NCBI RefSeq assembly: GCF_004664715.2
Contig: NC_051069.1
Location: 70,826,647-70,890,646 of the forward strand
Direction of reading: 5' to 3'
Length of the DNA: 64,000 nt
Origin: Peromyscus leucopus
Lineage: Eukaryota > Chordata > Mammalia > Rodentia > Cricetidae
Shown here: in pieces, positions 20,400 through 32,374 of the stretch
Layout of the letters: each line of letters begins with the position of its first letter
How positions within the stretch are numbered: the first letter of the stretch is position 1
Program-made: the position numbers and the translations under genes
The notes under the pieces: generated by a model
What the model was told of the DNA's origin: nothing
Database searches by the model: none
Seen by the model: only the letters and a program-made list of their open reading frames with translations

Positions 20400-22880
20400 C
20401 ACATTACCACGATTAAATCATGAAAGGGAAACCTAAAATGACCAGCAAGCAATGAGACCTCCCATCAAAGAAAAGCCTAAGACCAGACTCAGCAGAATTC
20501 ACTGCTGAATCCTAACAGAAGAACTAATACCAATTCTCTTTATGTTGTTTTAAGAAAGTAAAATAAATTAACTCAAGCAGATTTTGCAGGGCAATCATTG
20601 CCCTCATGCCAAAACCAGACAAAGATGCAAGTAACAAGAACAAACAAACAAAAAGGAAGAAAGCAAAAGAACTACAGGTCAGTATTATTGATGCAAATAA
20701 ACATAGAAAATAAAATACTAGCCAGCCAAATTAGAATGTTAGCATATTAGAATGATCTTCTTGGTTTATTCTAAGGACTCACAGGTGGTTCAATATATAC
20801 AAATCAATGAACATGATGATAAGGATGTCATCAACACAATGGACAATAACCATATGGTCATCTCCACTGATGTAAAATGTGCATTCAATAAAAGTCAATG
20901 TCCCCTCACAAGAAAAATTAAATAAGCAAAGCACCAATGAACATATCTCAAGATAATTTATTATAAGCCAATAACAGCATAGTATATAGTGAGAAAAACA
21001 TGAAGGAAGGTTTTATCTCTAGGAATCAAGAGTCAGGAATAGACAAGAATGCTTATTTCTACAACTTCTATGAGGCATAGTTCTGGGAGTCATAGCCAGA
21101 TAATTTAGGTAAGAGAAATATATAAATGCATCTTAAAAAAGGAGGCCAAACTTTCACTTTGTGAACATTCTGATTTTATATTCAGGAAACTCACAAAATT
21201 TTACCAAGAAAATATCTATAATGAACATATTATTTTATTAAATAAACAAACTCATCAATGTTTCAAGATGCAAAAATCAACACACGAAGTAAGGAATATT
21301 GCTTTGTGCTGTTAAAAATTCTAAAAATAGGAAACAAGAAATAAATTTCATTTCATGGCTATTATTTTAGCTATCCATTTATAACTAAAATGATTTTACA
21401 TTCCAAGAATAAACTGACTAAAGAATTGAAATATCTCCACAACAAAAACGGTAAAATACTAAAGAATGAAACTGCAAAGTGAACAAAAGCTGGTACCCTA
21501 TTTAATGTTTGTTGACTGGAAGAATCATCCATCATAAACAAGTCAATTGAGATATGTACTTCAATGTCTCTCTATATAAATAATCATATTCTTCACAAAA
21601 TTAGGAAAAGACATCTTAAATACATACAGGATGAGTCCAAGGTAAAACTGAATATCCAAGAACATTTTGAGCAAAAAGAATAGTGCTGGAGACATTATAC
21701 AACCTCTTTTCAAATTATACTACAAAATTGTCATAATCAAAACATCAAGTCACTGGCATAAAAGACAATATCTACATCAGTGGAACAGAGCGTATAGCCT
21801 AGAAGTAAATATACACATCTCTACACAACTGATTTTTGACAATGATGTTAATAACATGAAGGGTGCTGAGAAATTTGTATATCCACATTCAATGAAAGAG
21901 ATTAGACCTCTTTCTCACACCATTACAAAGATGGACTCAAAATGGATTAATGACAAATTTTAGCCTTATACTATGAAGTTATAGAAGAACACACAAGGGG
22001 AAATTTTTAGGTATTGGAGTGGACAAGAGCTTTTCCAACAAGATCTCACAACATGAGAAACAAAAGCAAACATAAACAAATGGAATCACCTCAAACTGAA
22101 AATCTTTCATACAGCATAGGATATGGCAGGCAGAGAATAAAACCAACATTGAGAATGGGAGAAAACATTTGAAAAGCATTTGTCTGGCAACAGGTTGATA
22201 TCCAGAACACATAAAGTAGTCAAGAACTCATTAACCAAAATGCAAATAACCAAACTAAACAATGAGCATCAGACTTAAACAAGAATTTCCCCAAAGAAGA
22301 TAGGAGAGGCAGCCATACCCCCAAAATATCTGACATTACTAATCACCAGAGAACTGCAAATCAAGACCACAGTGTTTACCACTTCACTCCAATAACAATC
22401 GCTAAAAGCAAAAGATTAGTAGAGTAAAGATAACAAGTGCTGGGTAACAAGAATGTGCAAAAAGAGGACTGTTTGTATACCCTGTTTATATTTCATGAGA
22501 ACGCAAGTTTGTAAAGCCACTGTGGAAAGTAATCTGGAGGTCCACAAAATGTTCAAACTAGAACAGCCCATTTGCTTGAGCAGCTCTGCTAGTGCATGAA
22601 TTATCCCTCCAAAAGTGAATCAGTGTGTCAAAAACATTTGCACTTCTGTGTTTGCTTACAGTACTATTCACAACATTCAAGAAATAGGAACAACCTCAGT
22701 GTCCATCACGTAGAGACTGAGTAATACAGAGTGGAATACTACTCAATCACAACTCACTTTTAACAGTGTGGATGGACCTGGAAATCATTGTATTTAGTTA
22801 ATAAAAATCAGATAGACAAAGCAGCTGTAAATGATCTCACTCCTATGTGGAATCTGAACTTAATGTTATAGAAGTTGAGA
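20400..22880 (+). mobile_element. Old L1 ORF2 (RT to C-terminus), decayed
   Basis: In order: TCCCATCAAAGAAAAGCCTA, CAAAACCAGACAAAGATGCA, CAAATCAATGAACATGATGA, the CACTGGCATAAAAGACAA region near 21750, and CAGAGAACTGCAAATCAAGA near 22346. A WNTTQS-like end lies near 22735. Many stops and deletions. It resumes roughly where the fragments at 10200-10870 and 16939-16984 leave off, so probably the same old L1. Confidence 0.8.
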
Positions 22881-22914
22881 GAAGGCTGTTTACTAGAAGC
22901 CAGAGACCAAGCAG

Positions 22915-23110
22915 TGGCAGTGTTGTGGCTCAGATGTAAATAGTTTAATATGTGACCATGCTTGAGCAGTTGGTTGCTAGTTGGTGGTCTGTTTTGAAAG
23001 GTTGTAAGACCCTTACGGGGTGGCACCTAGCTAGAGGAATTGGGTCACTAGGAGGTGACCCTTGAGGGTTTTCATTTCAGGCTCCGTACCTGTCTATACT
23101 CTCCCTAACC
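22915..23110 (+). mobile_element. Decayed MaLR-type LTR fragment
   Basis: GTTTTGAAAGGTTGTAAGAC, GGTGGCACCTAGCTAGAGGA and GGGTCACTAGGAGGTGACCC resemble the middle of old MTE/MLT-type LTRs. Ends cannot be set. Confidence 0.45.
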
Positions 23111-23600
23111 CTATAACTTCCCTGCCACTATTGCATCCATGGTCATATCTTGCTATTCTGATTATTCTTGCAGCTCAAAAGGTTCACTGCTGGGTAACAC
23201 TGCTGATGACCCTCCACTCCCCAACAATCTGCATAGCACTTTCCAATATTATGAGAGCTATCCAGCAGGGAGAAAGCTTCCCGATTAGTATCAACTTGAC
23301 TTCTCCATCTCCTGTGAACAATGTATGTGGTATCTTCAGCAACAGGGTCTAACCATCAGGTTCTACTTGGCAACCAAAAGCAATGGCTATAACCTATATT
23401 GTTTGGGAGAACCATCAAGTGTGTCTCCACTCTGAACAGGGATCAAAGATAAAGCATCCAAAATTGAAAAATATAATGTCCCCTTTCCTAAGTGTTTAAG
23501 GACAACTTCATTCAATTGTCTATTAATATGCCACAAATATCCAAAAATGAACAATACCTTTAAAACTGTTTTAATAACAGAGCAGAGCATTTATAATGTT
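23111..23600 (+). mobile_element. Old L1 3' UTR-like sequence
   Basis: AACCATCAGGTTCTACTTGG, CAACCAAAAGCAATGGCTAT and GGTGTGTCTCC-like phrases resemble an old rodent L1 3' UTR. It would fit as the tail of the L1 ending at 22880. Family call is from memory. Confidence 0.45.
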
Positions 23601-24940
23601 TTTTAAAAAACTGACTCATAGTTCTGAGCAGGATTACTTTAATACTTGTTTACTTCAGCCATAAATCTGGACACATCATTTCCATTTAGCTATTGACCTT
23701 AGAATTTTTTTCCTTAGAAAACTGGAAATGTAGATATCTCACTTCAGTATGAAAAATATCTTAATATTGTTTTAATTTATTTTGCTATTCATTGTAATTG
23801 ATATTTTATAAATTTATTACAAATATATAACTATGTGTTATAATATGATAGGCTATCTCTAAGTATAATATAAAGTTTTAATCTTTACTATGCTACTAAA
23901 TAAATGTTTTCCTTAATTATTTTCAAACTTTACAAACCTTTCATAGTGGTCTGAGAAGGCCACCTTCATTTCTTTCTTCAGTCTATCCAGTTGGAAATAA
24001 CTTTGTTTAGAAGACTGGCTTCAAGCCTTGGCTTAGAGTGATCTTGTAGAATCGCTTAGTGTTTCTGGCCCTTTTCCCTAGTAAGAAAGCAGTGATGTTA
24101 ATAAGTAACCACCATGTCAGACCATTGGCGCAGACATCAAACAAGGTAAAAATCACCATCAGTGGCACATAGCACATGTGATTTAGTCTTTGTTACCCAT
24201 TCAGTCCTATCCCTTGGCACTGTATGTAACAAGCCCTGTGTCTGGCAGTCTTGGCATCCTTTCGAGTTGTTCCTCCTCTCTTTGGCACTCCACTAGTTTG
24301 GTGAATACAAAATGAGCTTTGAAACGTTCTAGTATTTTCACCTTCTCAACAATAAAATATTAGTCTTCATGAAGACTGTATTACTTGTGCCATGTTCTAA
24401 TAAGATGTAAAGTCAACATTTCCTACTTCCTTCCTCACAGGATTTGTGGTCCATGCCAGCCCATTTGTTTCTCTTATCCTTACAGATACTTACTCCATCT
24501 GTCTTTGCAGTGTGTTAGTAGGATTGATGGTGTCCCCTCAGGTAAAGAGCTGGCCTAGAAGTCTCTGGTTGTGCAGATTTCTCAGGTAACTGTCTTTTCA
24601 ACCAAGAGTTTTTATGTTAAAGTAAATAGTCTAACCAGAAAAAAAAAATCATTCCTAGCCACATTTTATGGAGGTGAGTTTCTTGTTTCTTTTTATTTTT
24701 TGTTTTTAAGCTTCTTGGGTATCTTTTTCCCTCCATCTTAAATATGAAAATATATGCCTTCCAGGTTCCATGTTTAAGTAGTGGAATATAAACCACGAAA
24801 CTGCTTGTGAAAACCGGGCCTGTTTGATTCTCACTTGCTATTCTGTAGTGAGGGTTTGGATCCCAGGGTATCAGTATTCTACTTCTGATTTGTTCTTCAT
24901 CCATTATTGTTGGTTTCCACCTCTCCCTTTAAGAAGACAC
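23601..24940. other. Unassigned AT-rich DNA
   Basis: No gene or named repeat. Possible conserved or degraded repeat sequence cannot be judged without alignment. Confidence 0.5.
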
Positions 24941-24949
24941 ATGCTGGGG

Positions 24950-25260
24950 CTGAGGAAATGGCTCAGTGTGCCAAATGTTTGCTGGGATGAGGATGTGAGT
25001 TTCCATGCCAGAAATCATGTGGAGCTGAGCACAGTAGTGCTCGTCTGTATTCCAGTGTTCCTAAGGGGAATACAGGAGACAGAATTAGAAAATTCCCTCA
25101 AGCACATGAGCCAAGTAGCCTGGATAATGGAAGCTAATTCAAGAGAGAAAGAAAGAAGGAAAGAAGGAAGACAGATGGAAAGGAGGAAGTTTGGGAAGGG
25201 GACAAAGAGATCCTTCCTCACACAAAATCAGGACCAACATTTAAGATTGTACTCTGACCT
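24950..25260 (+). mobile_element. B4-type SINE, diverged
   Basis: GGGGCTGAGGAAATGGCTCA head, GCTGAGCACAGTAGTGCTCG second half and TACAGGAGACAG fit B4. An internal purine-rich GAAAGAAGGAAAGAAGG insert is present. A CA-rich tail follows. Confidence 0.75.
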
Positions 25261-25285
25261 AAAATGTTCACTGTTTCATTTGTGT

Positions 25286-25392
25286 GCCCACATACACATA
25301 CACACATCACACATCATGCACTCACACATTTATATCACACATCACACATTCACACACACATATACATATCATATATCACACACATATACAAA

Positions 25393-25427
<35 letters not shown>
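25286..25427. repeat. CA-rich tract ending in (CA)n
   Basis: Impure ACACATCACACA-type repeats, then pure (CA)n at about 25394-25427. It follows a B4 SINE, whose 3' ends often seed CA repeats. Confidence 0.95.
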
Positions 25428-25429
<2 letters not shown>

Positions 25430-25930
25430 AAGGACCATGCCAATGGGAACTCTCATTAAAATCTGCCAAATTCTTGTTATAGTTGGCTAACTAACATAGA
25501 GATCAAATGCTGCCCATTGCCCATTGTGTGCAGAATTTACCTTGGATCTCCACCAATCTTTTCATTTACTGATAGTGTATTAGTGTTTTTGTGCAGGAGT
25601 GGCAGTGTTGAGTAGGTAAGACTGAGATTGTAGAGAAGGAAAAACTTGAAATATTTATTACCTGGGACTTTGAAAAGTTTTTTGATTCCCAATCTACACA
25701 ATATGGTTGAAGATTGTTTTTTATCATAAGTGCCCAGTGATCTGGAAGACCTGTTACTGTATGGCAGTGCTCTCCTAGAAACAACTACCTCTGTGAAATT
25801 CTGGGGTGTAGTAGTAATAACAAGCCTAGGGATGTGACCAAGTCTCTCAGTCCCTCTGTCCTATTCCACTTACACACAATCAGTAAATGTATCTTTTTCC
25901 ATAAAAAAGCTTTATGTTAAACTGTAAATG
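25428..25930. other. Unassigned DNA between two B4 SINEs
   Basis: Nothing recognisable; a 72-codon minus-strand frame shows no features. Confidence 0.5.
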
Positions 25931-25934
25931 TGTC

Positions 25935-26203
25935 TAAACTGGAATATCTCAGTAAAGTGCTTACTAGGCAAAGACGAAGCCCTGAGTTTTGATTCCTAGC
26001 CAGCAAGCTTGGCAAAGGATGAGGATGAGGAGGTATAGTCCATACCTGTAATCCCATTACCCAGGAGGCATAGCCAGGCTAATGCCTGTGGCTCACTGGC
26101 CAGCCAGCCTAGTTGAATTAGAGAGCCCCATATTCAGGAAAGAACTGTATCAAAAAATAAAGTAGAGAAGGATCCAAAAGAGCACTAAATTATTGACCTG
26201 TGG

Positions 26204-26204
<1 letters not shown>
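25935..26204 (+). mobile_element. B4 SINE
   Basis: CAGTAAAGTGCTTACTAGGC head, ACCTGTAATCCCATTACCCA, GCTCACTGGCCAGCCAGCCT and GTATCAAAAAATAAAGTAGA follow B4 order. It ends in a (CA)n tract. Confidence 0.85.

Positions 26205-26251
<47 letters not shown>
26205..26251. repeat. (CA)n microsatellite
   Basis: Pure AC dinucleotide run; a second short CA tract follows near 26280-26299. Confidence 0.97.
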
Positions 26252-26253
<2 letters not shown>

Positions 26254-26329
26254 TGCTTTTGTATATGAATAGCACACACATACATATACACACACACACG
26301 CTTTCTGTTGCTAAGTATTTGAGATGTTA

Positions 26330-27655
26330 GAGGCAGATCTTTCAGTGTCTGGCATCAGATCAAGCCGAGAGGAAGGTGCACTTTAGGTATGTTCATGTCC
26401 TTATGTTTAGACAATCTTCAGACAGCCACTCAATATCTATCTTTCTGATGGTGTGCCAGCTAAATTTCAAGCATTGTTTTTACTTTCCTATCTCCACATC
26501 ACCCTCTGTTATCTTAAAAGATTTCTACTTCCTGTTGCCTTTATTATATCTGTTTTCAAACCAGGTTGTCTCGTCTGCCTGTGAAGCAGCCTCCGTCTAA
26601 CAAGGTTATGGCACTGGGCCCTGCAAGTCTGATTTCTCCCCTAACCCTATTATTGTTTTCATCTCAAAAGTAAAGCAGATAAACAATAAGTTAAATAAAT
26701 AAGTTATCACCCAAAGCTCTGAATTTCATGGTTTTCCCTGCTCTAAAATAAATGAGCTTGAGAAATACTGAAATTGTGGGTTTGTGCCCTAAATGAAATA
26801 AGGTTTTGCAACATTTGCGTTCATCCTGAGTTATAGACTCCTGTGCTGTATTTGGGTACACATTTTAATGCCCAGTTCCAACCAAGTATAGCTATTGTCC
26901 TAGTTGATTAATAAAATCTTAACAAAATCAGGGACTTTATCAAGTCCCTAAATATAAAATCTATTAGTTAGGAAAGAATGAGCTATTTGTTTTTGTTTTC
27001 TCCTAGCATAAAGATGAATGAGCCAGAGCAGAATGAATACCCTTATCCTACATGCTGGATGAACACTGCAGTCCCATTCCTGCAGAATCCTGCACCTCAG
27101 GGGAGGCACCTGAGCCATTTCTAATCTCTTTGATGAATGCCGCTACAGCTCAAGTTTCAGAATCAATTGGGGAAAAATTTGAAGTGGGGCCTCTCATGAA
27201 GAAGTGGCAGGTCTGTTCTAGACGGGCATGCACTAAATCAGAGTTTTCACATTTCATTGCCTGGAACTGACTCAAACTGTCAGAATGTGGCCAGGTTTAA
27301 ATCATGCAGTTAAGGAGGAGGGTGGACAGCCTGAGCCTCAGTATCTGATACTGGACAGTTATGAAAAGATTAGACTCTTTGGGAAATAATCAACCTAGAA
27401 AAGTCAGTATTAGGAAGCTTATGATGCCAGGTAAACAGCTTATAATATAAAAATTGAGTCAAATAGGCTTAACTTATATAAATAGTAATAATAGAATGAA
27501 TCTCATTTAATTTATAATTAGGTTTAAAAAATAGATGTTTGATATGTAGTTACCAAGGATTAAATTTAAATAGTAGTAAATAGCCTTTATAAATATAAAA
27601 TCACTTGAATGTCAATTGTTCCTGATTTTTGTTTGATGAGTAATAAATTAACTTT
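26330..27655. other. Unassigned AT-rich DNA
   Basis: No supported gene. The best open frame (27052-27270, 72 codons) has no start context, homology or splice context that I recognise. Confidence 0.5.
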
Positions 27656-27661
27656 CCATCC

Positions 27662-28180
27662 TGTGGTGGTATTGTGTTCCCCAAAATATTGTGCACCCTA
27701 ATAAATTTATCTGGAGTCAAAGAACAGAACAGCCACTAGATACAGAGGCCAGAAAATGGTGGCACTCACACCTCTAATCCTAGCATTCCAGAGACAGAAA
27801 TCCCTGTGGATCTCTGTGAGTTCAAGGCCACACTGGAAACAGCCAGGCAAGGTGACACACACCTTTAATCCCAGGTAGTGAGCCTTTAATCCCAGGGAGT
27901 GATGTCAGAAAGCAGAAAGATATATAAGGTGTGAAGACCAGAAACTAGAAGCTTTTAACTGGTTAGTTAAGTTTTTAGCCTTTGAGCAACACAGTTCAGC
28001 TGAAATTCATTGTAGATGAGGACTCAGAGGCTTCCAGTCTGAGGAAATAAGACCAGCTGAGGAACTGGCGAGGTGAGGTAACTGTGGCTTGTTCTGATTC
28101 TCTTATCTTTCAGCGTTCACCCCAATACCTGGCTTCCAGGTTTGGTTTTATTAATAAGACCATTTAAGATTCCTGATACA
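27662..28180 (+). mobile_element. Solo LTR with 6-bp duplication and embedded B1
   Basis: TGTGGTGGTATTGTG ... TTCCTGATACA, 519 bp, flanked by CCATCC at 27656-27661 and 28181-28186. It carries a TATATAAGG-like promoter box (about 27919) and an ATTAATAAGAC region near the end. The 6-bp duplication suggests ERVK-like integration. B1-like sequence is built into the U3-like half. Confidence 0.92.
27754..27880 (+). mobile_element. B1-like segment within the LTR
   Basis: AAAATGGTGGCACTCACACC ... TGTGAGTTCAAGGCCACACT, then a second GGTGACACACACCTTTAATC. Two B1 left-half motifs stand in series. Confidence 0.8.
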
Positions 28181-28186
28181 CCATCC

Positions 28187-29531
28187 AATCAATATTTACT
28201 GTGCAAACTACAGGAGGATATGTAAATTTATGTTTTTTTTTTTCTCAGAAATGGGTTTATGAATTCACTCAGGATCAAGAACATATTACATTGTCCTACT
28301 TCACTTACATAGTGATGACATTTTTTTCAACAAAAGTGACACAGTTAGAGCAATGATGGGCCTTAGTATTCTTTTCCTTCATGTTCTTTACTTCCAAGAT
28401 GGTGGAGCTGAGGGTAAATAATGTTTAATGGCCAACTGGGTAGGTGGCATGTTAGCTTCTAAGCAGCTCATGAATTAAATCCATAGAGGTATGAAATACC
28501 TATTCAACTTTATCAATTTCTCAGTACCCCAGTTTCTTCCTCTATATGTATAAAGACAAGAATTTAAAATGTGATTGATTATATGTTTTATCCTGCTGGG
28601 AGAGCTTCTGTCTTTATTATAGCCCCAAGATAGTCCATTCCAAATCAAGCCTTGAAATCTCTACTCCAGACTTGGATCTATTTATCAGGTTAGAACCCAG
28701 GATCAAAGTAATATCAAACCTGAAAGATGTGAAAGTAGCCATAGGTTGTTCTTCTTCTATGCTTAACTTTCTCTTCAGATGAAGACCATTTGAGCTGAAG
28801 AAGAAAAGAACTGAAAAGCTGATGATGTGAAGTGTCTCCACAACCTTGCTGTTGCAGTAGCTCATCTTTAGAAAGAGTAGTAAAAGAAAACAAAAAGATT
28901 TTTAGATATGTTTAAAGGGTCAGATATTTCTGTTCCATCTGAACTGGTAGCAAATGAAGTACCTCTTGTCCCTCTAACTATATTGGTGATAGCACTGAGG
29001 TGGAGCTGGGTGTGGGGGTCTTGTGAACACTCATAAACTACCTCCTATCTCCCACAGGGCTTGAGGGAACTAAGTAATGAGTCCACAATTCCAATGCACT
29101 TGAGAAAAGATTAAGATGCTAGAAAGGGGTTATGCATATGTCAATAAGATCAAAGGAACCTAGAGTGAGGAATTAGACCTACCTTACCTATCAACTTACA
29201 TGATGTTCCAGGTCAGGTAGTGTATAGAGGACACCTCCGTAGACATAATAAGATGAGATGCTGACATTAAAAATAATTAAAACTCTATTGTTACTATACC
29301 TTTGAGAGGTCCAGTGGTGACAAAATTAGCCATACATTCATTGCCAATGCTTAGTAGTATCTCTTAGTCATTCTCATATTTTGGATTAACATTAGATGAT
29401 GTGGTTTACAATGTGTAGAGCAAATTTAAGTGCTTGGAAATTACTAAGTCTGGTTACACTTATCTGAACTTGACTAGTTTATGATTATTTTTATCCGATT
29501 TATTAGAAGCTTTAAATCACAAATTAAGCTG
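28187..29531. other. Unassigned AT-rich DNA
   Basis: No gene or named repeat supported. Confidence 0.5.
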
Positions 29532-29536
29532 GTAAA

Positions 29537-29952
29537 TGTTAGGTCCAAAAAACAATCACCCAAAATGGCAGTGCTAGTTACAATGAGCTAAACAGAAGGA
29601 CTTTGTAAACGGGGCAGGCAAACAGAAGGATTGTTATTGGATAAACAGAGGCCTAGAGCCTGGTTTCTGTTTACCAGGAACTTCCCTTAATCCACCAGGA
29701 ACCTCCCTCATTCGGCCTCAAAGCTTAACTACCTGAAGTAACAGCATCTAGCTCCCATTCAACCGGAATGCCCCATGTCAGCCCAAAAACCCCCTATTGA
29801 CTACAGTAATAAATTCTGCTTGCTTTTCTTCCATTCTTCTCTTCTCTCTGCTCCCCTCCCATCCATATTCTTGGCAGACTGATCCCCAATAAACCTTTCT
29901 TTCTACTCATGGAGCAATCTAGTTCAGTGGTTTCACTAAACCCTTTCTTACA
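29537..29952 (+). mobile_element. Solo LTR with 5-bp duplication
   Basis: TGTTAGGTCC ... CCTTTCTTACA, 416 bp, flanked by GTAAA at 29532-29536 and 29953-29957. A CCAATAAACC polyadenylation signal (about 29886) precedes a T/C-rich U5-like end, giving plus orientation. Family not named. Confidence 0.88.
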
Positions 29953-29957
29953 GTAAA

Positions 29958-30406
29958 CTATAGAATTATGCCCACATTTGCATACAAAATGGATATGCAT
30001 ATTAGTTTCCTAGTACAGCATTAATAAATTAAGCCAGTTTAGTAGTTTAAACATAAATATTTATTTATCCTGTAGTTCTGAAGCTCTGAAGTCCACCCTG
30101 GGTTTCATGGCTCAAGCCAAAGTGTTAGCAGGCTATACTGTTTCTGGAATTTCTGGAGAACATATTTTTAGAGGCTCCTGAATGGTGACTGATGACTTGT
30201 TTCTCCTGTTTCAAAGAGAGTAGTATAATAACATGAAGATAGTCTGACCTTTTGCCTGTCATTTCTACCTTAAAAGTGCCCTTGAGACTACTTTTCACCT
30301 ACCAGGATAACCTCTCTGTCTGAAGACCCTTAATTATACACACAGTTTTCCTTTTTCTATGGAAGATCATAAATTCACAGGTTTGAGGATTAAGATATGG
30401 AGAATA
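29958..30406. other. Unassigned AT-rich DNA
   Basis: Nothing recognisable. Confidence 0.5.
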
Positions 30407-30766
30407 TGGATGGTATTATGAGATGAATCTGAAATGTTCCCTGTAGACTCATGTTTCAAATGCTTCTTCCCTCTAGCCTGTGGCACTATGTTGAAAGCTA
30501 TAAAGCGTGAAGACAAGGCTTGGCTTGTAGGTTTCCAAGGATGAGCCTTTGAAGTTCATAGACTGGATCTGTTTCTAGTTCAGTCTCTGCCTTTTGGTTT
30601 GCCACACCATGAAGACTCTCTGTCATCACGCTCCCACCACCATCAACTGTGCTTGTCTTCTTCACCAAAATGGGTTGACCCCTCTGAAACTGTGAGCCAC
30701 AACGAAGCTTCTTCCCTTAAGTTGCTTGTGTCAGTACGTCATCACAGTGATGCAACATTAACAAGT
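30407..30766 (+). mobile_element. Old MaLR (MTE-like) LTR
   Basis: ATGAATCTGAAATGTTCCCT, GTAGACTCATG, CCACACCATGAAGACTCTCT, CCCCTCTGAAACTGTGAGCC and CTTAAGTTGCTTGTGTCAG match old rodent MaLR LTRs. No clear target duplication. Confidence 0.65.
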
Positions 30767-30769
30767 GAG

Positions 30770-32054
30770 GCTGACAGAAGTTTCCTCATTTCCAAGACCA
30801 AGTCCTTCACATCTCAGGAGAAGGGGTGAATACTAAGCCTATGCTGACATATCCCAGACAGATTGCTAAATCCTACTATAGTTCTGATGAAGGTTTGGAT
30901 ATATTTTAAAAACAGTTAATGTATTTTCTCAAGTCGCCATGCCAAGAGGCTTTGTAATAGAGGGTAAAATTTAAAAGAAAAAAATTAAAACCTTACAAAT
31001 AAAGGTTACCAGTGTGTAACAGGAGATGAATCAGACTAGTGTGCATCAGAGCCTCTCCTGGGATGCATGTATATAAAAAGGGAAATGTGTTGAAGTAGAA
31101 GAAACATAATCACTAGTACTAAAGAACTATAGGGAGCAGTATCTCAACTACCCCATGGTACTGACATCTATTGCTCAACCTATTCTTTGGAATCCTATTT
31201 AATTTGCTAGGAAAAAAAAAAATCCCCCTCAATCAAACCCTGAAACCATGGTGAAGGATTCCAAAACAATTGGAAGTAAAAGGAAGATTTAGAGGATTTT
31301 TGAGGGCCCAGTTTATAAGATTTATGCCAGTTTCTAGAGACTCACTCTTCAGTTCTCTGTACAGAAGACTGTGGAGTCACAGCCAGAGTGGGGGCGGGGA
31401 TGTAATGGGAAGGGGCTGTGTTGATGGAGGATAGTAGCTCATAGATCTAGCTGTTTCCTAGGCAGGGTCTAGCCCCTTCAGGAGCCATATTGTAGGTACA
31501 TTCAGCTAGTCAGCTAGTCACTCAATTCTCACCATTCACTGTGGACTTCTTTGCCTGTACCATGGTGATTCTGGAACCATGAGGCAGTGCAATTTTATTT
31601 CATTACAGAGAAGCCTCAGGTAACTTCATTCTCATCTACATCTAGGAGTTTATATCTGCATTTCCAAATGAGAAATTCTAACCCAGAGTGGGCAACTACT
31701 TAATACACTGAGAGATACTGTTCCAAAACATCTTTTGAATGAATGACTCAATAACTTTAAAAAAATGTGTCTTTGATTCTTTATGTGAAATGTTTTGGTT
31801 TTTTAATTCATAGTTATCGTGTGGCTTTAAACAATAGATTTTTATAGTAGTTTAATTTTAATGTTAATTGGTATTTTAACATACATTTTGATGTGCTCTC
31901 AAATTTTATTCCTCTAAATTGTCTCTACTTACCTAGAAAATTAACTTTTGTGCCTTCCTGTATAGGTCTCCCTAGACTTTATCCAAGGCTATTTCCTGAT
32001 ACCATCCCGCAGAAGCACAGCATTCGTGGTAGTTAAAATGGCTACTGTGGAAAA
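30770..32054. other. Unassigned AT-rich DNA
   Basis: No supported gene or repeat. A G-rich GGGGGCGGGGATG lies near 31390. Confidence 0.5.
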
Positions 32055-32370
32055 ATTATTTCTCTAGCAAAATATTTTCTATTCTTTGGTTGATGAGGGA
32101 AGGCCTACCCCATTGTGGAAAGGGACACCCTGAATCTGGTAGTCCTGAGTTCTATAAGAAAGCAGTCAGAGAAATCATGAGGAACAAGTCACTAAGCCAC
32201 ACCCCTTCATGGCTTCTGCATCACCTTCTGCCTCCAAGCTCCTGCCCTGTTTGAATTCCTGTCCTGACCTCCTTCAATAATAAATAATGATGTGAAAGTA
32301 TAACAATAAATCCTTTTCTTCCTAAGTTGCTCTTGTGTCTCATCAGAACAATTATAAGCCTAAGACAGTT
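32055..32370 (+). mobile_element. ORR1-type MaLR LTR, 5'-incomplete
   Basis: GAGTTCTATAAGAAAGCAGT (a TATA-like region of ORR1), CATGGCTTCTGCATC, CTGCCTCCAAGCTCCTGCCC, CAATAAATCC polyadenylation signal and AAGTTGCTCTTGTGTC in ORR1 order. The first third is missing or unrecognisable. Confidence 0.8.
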
Positions 32371-32374
32371 AAGT

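Noticed and set aside
24824..25459. 211-codon plus-strand open frame
   Set aside because: Covers a B4 SINE and a CA-rich tract; the histidine/threonine-rich end is repeat translation.
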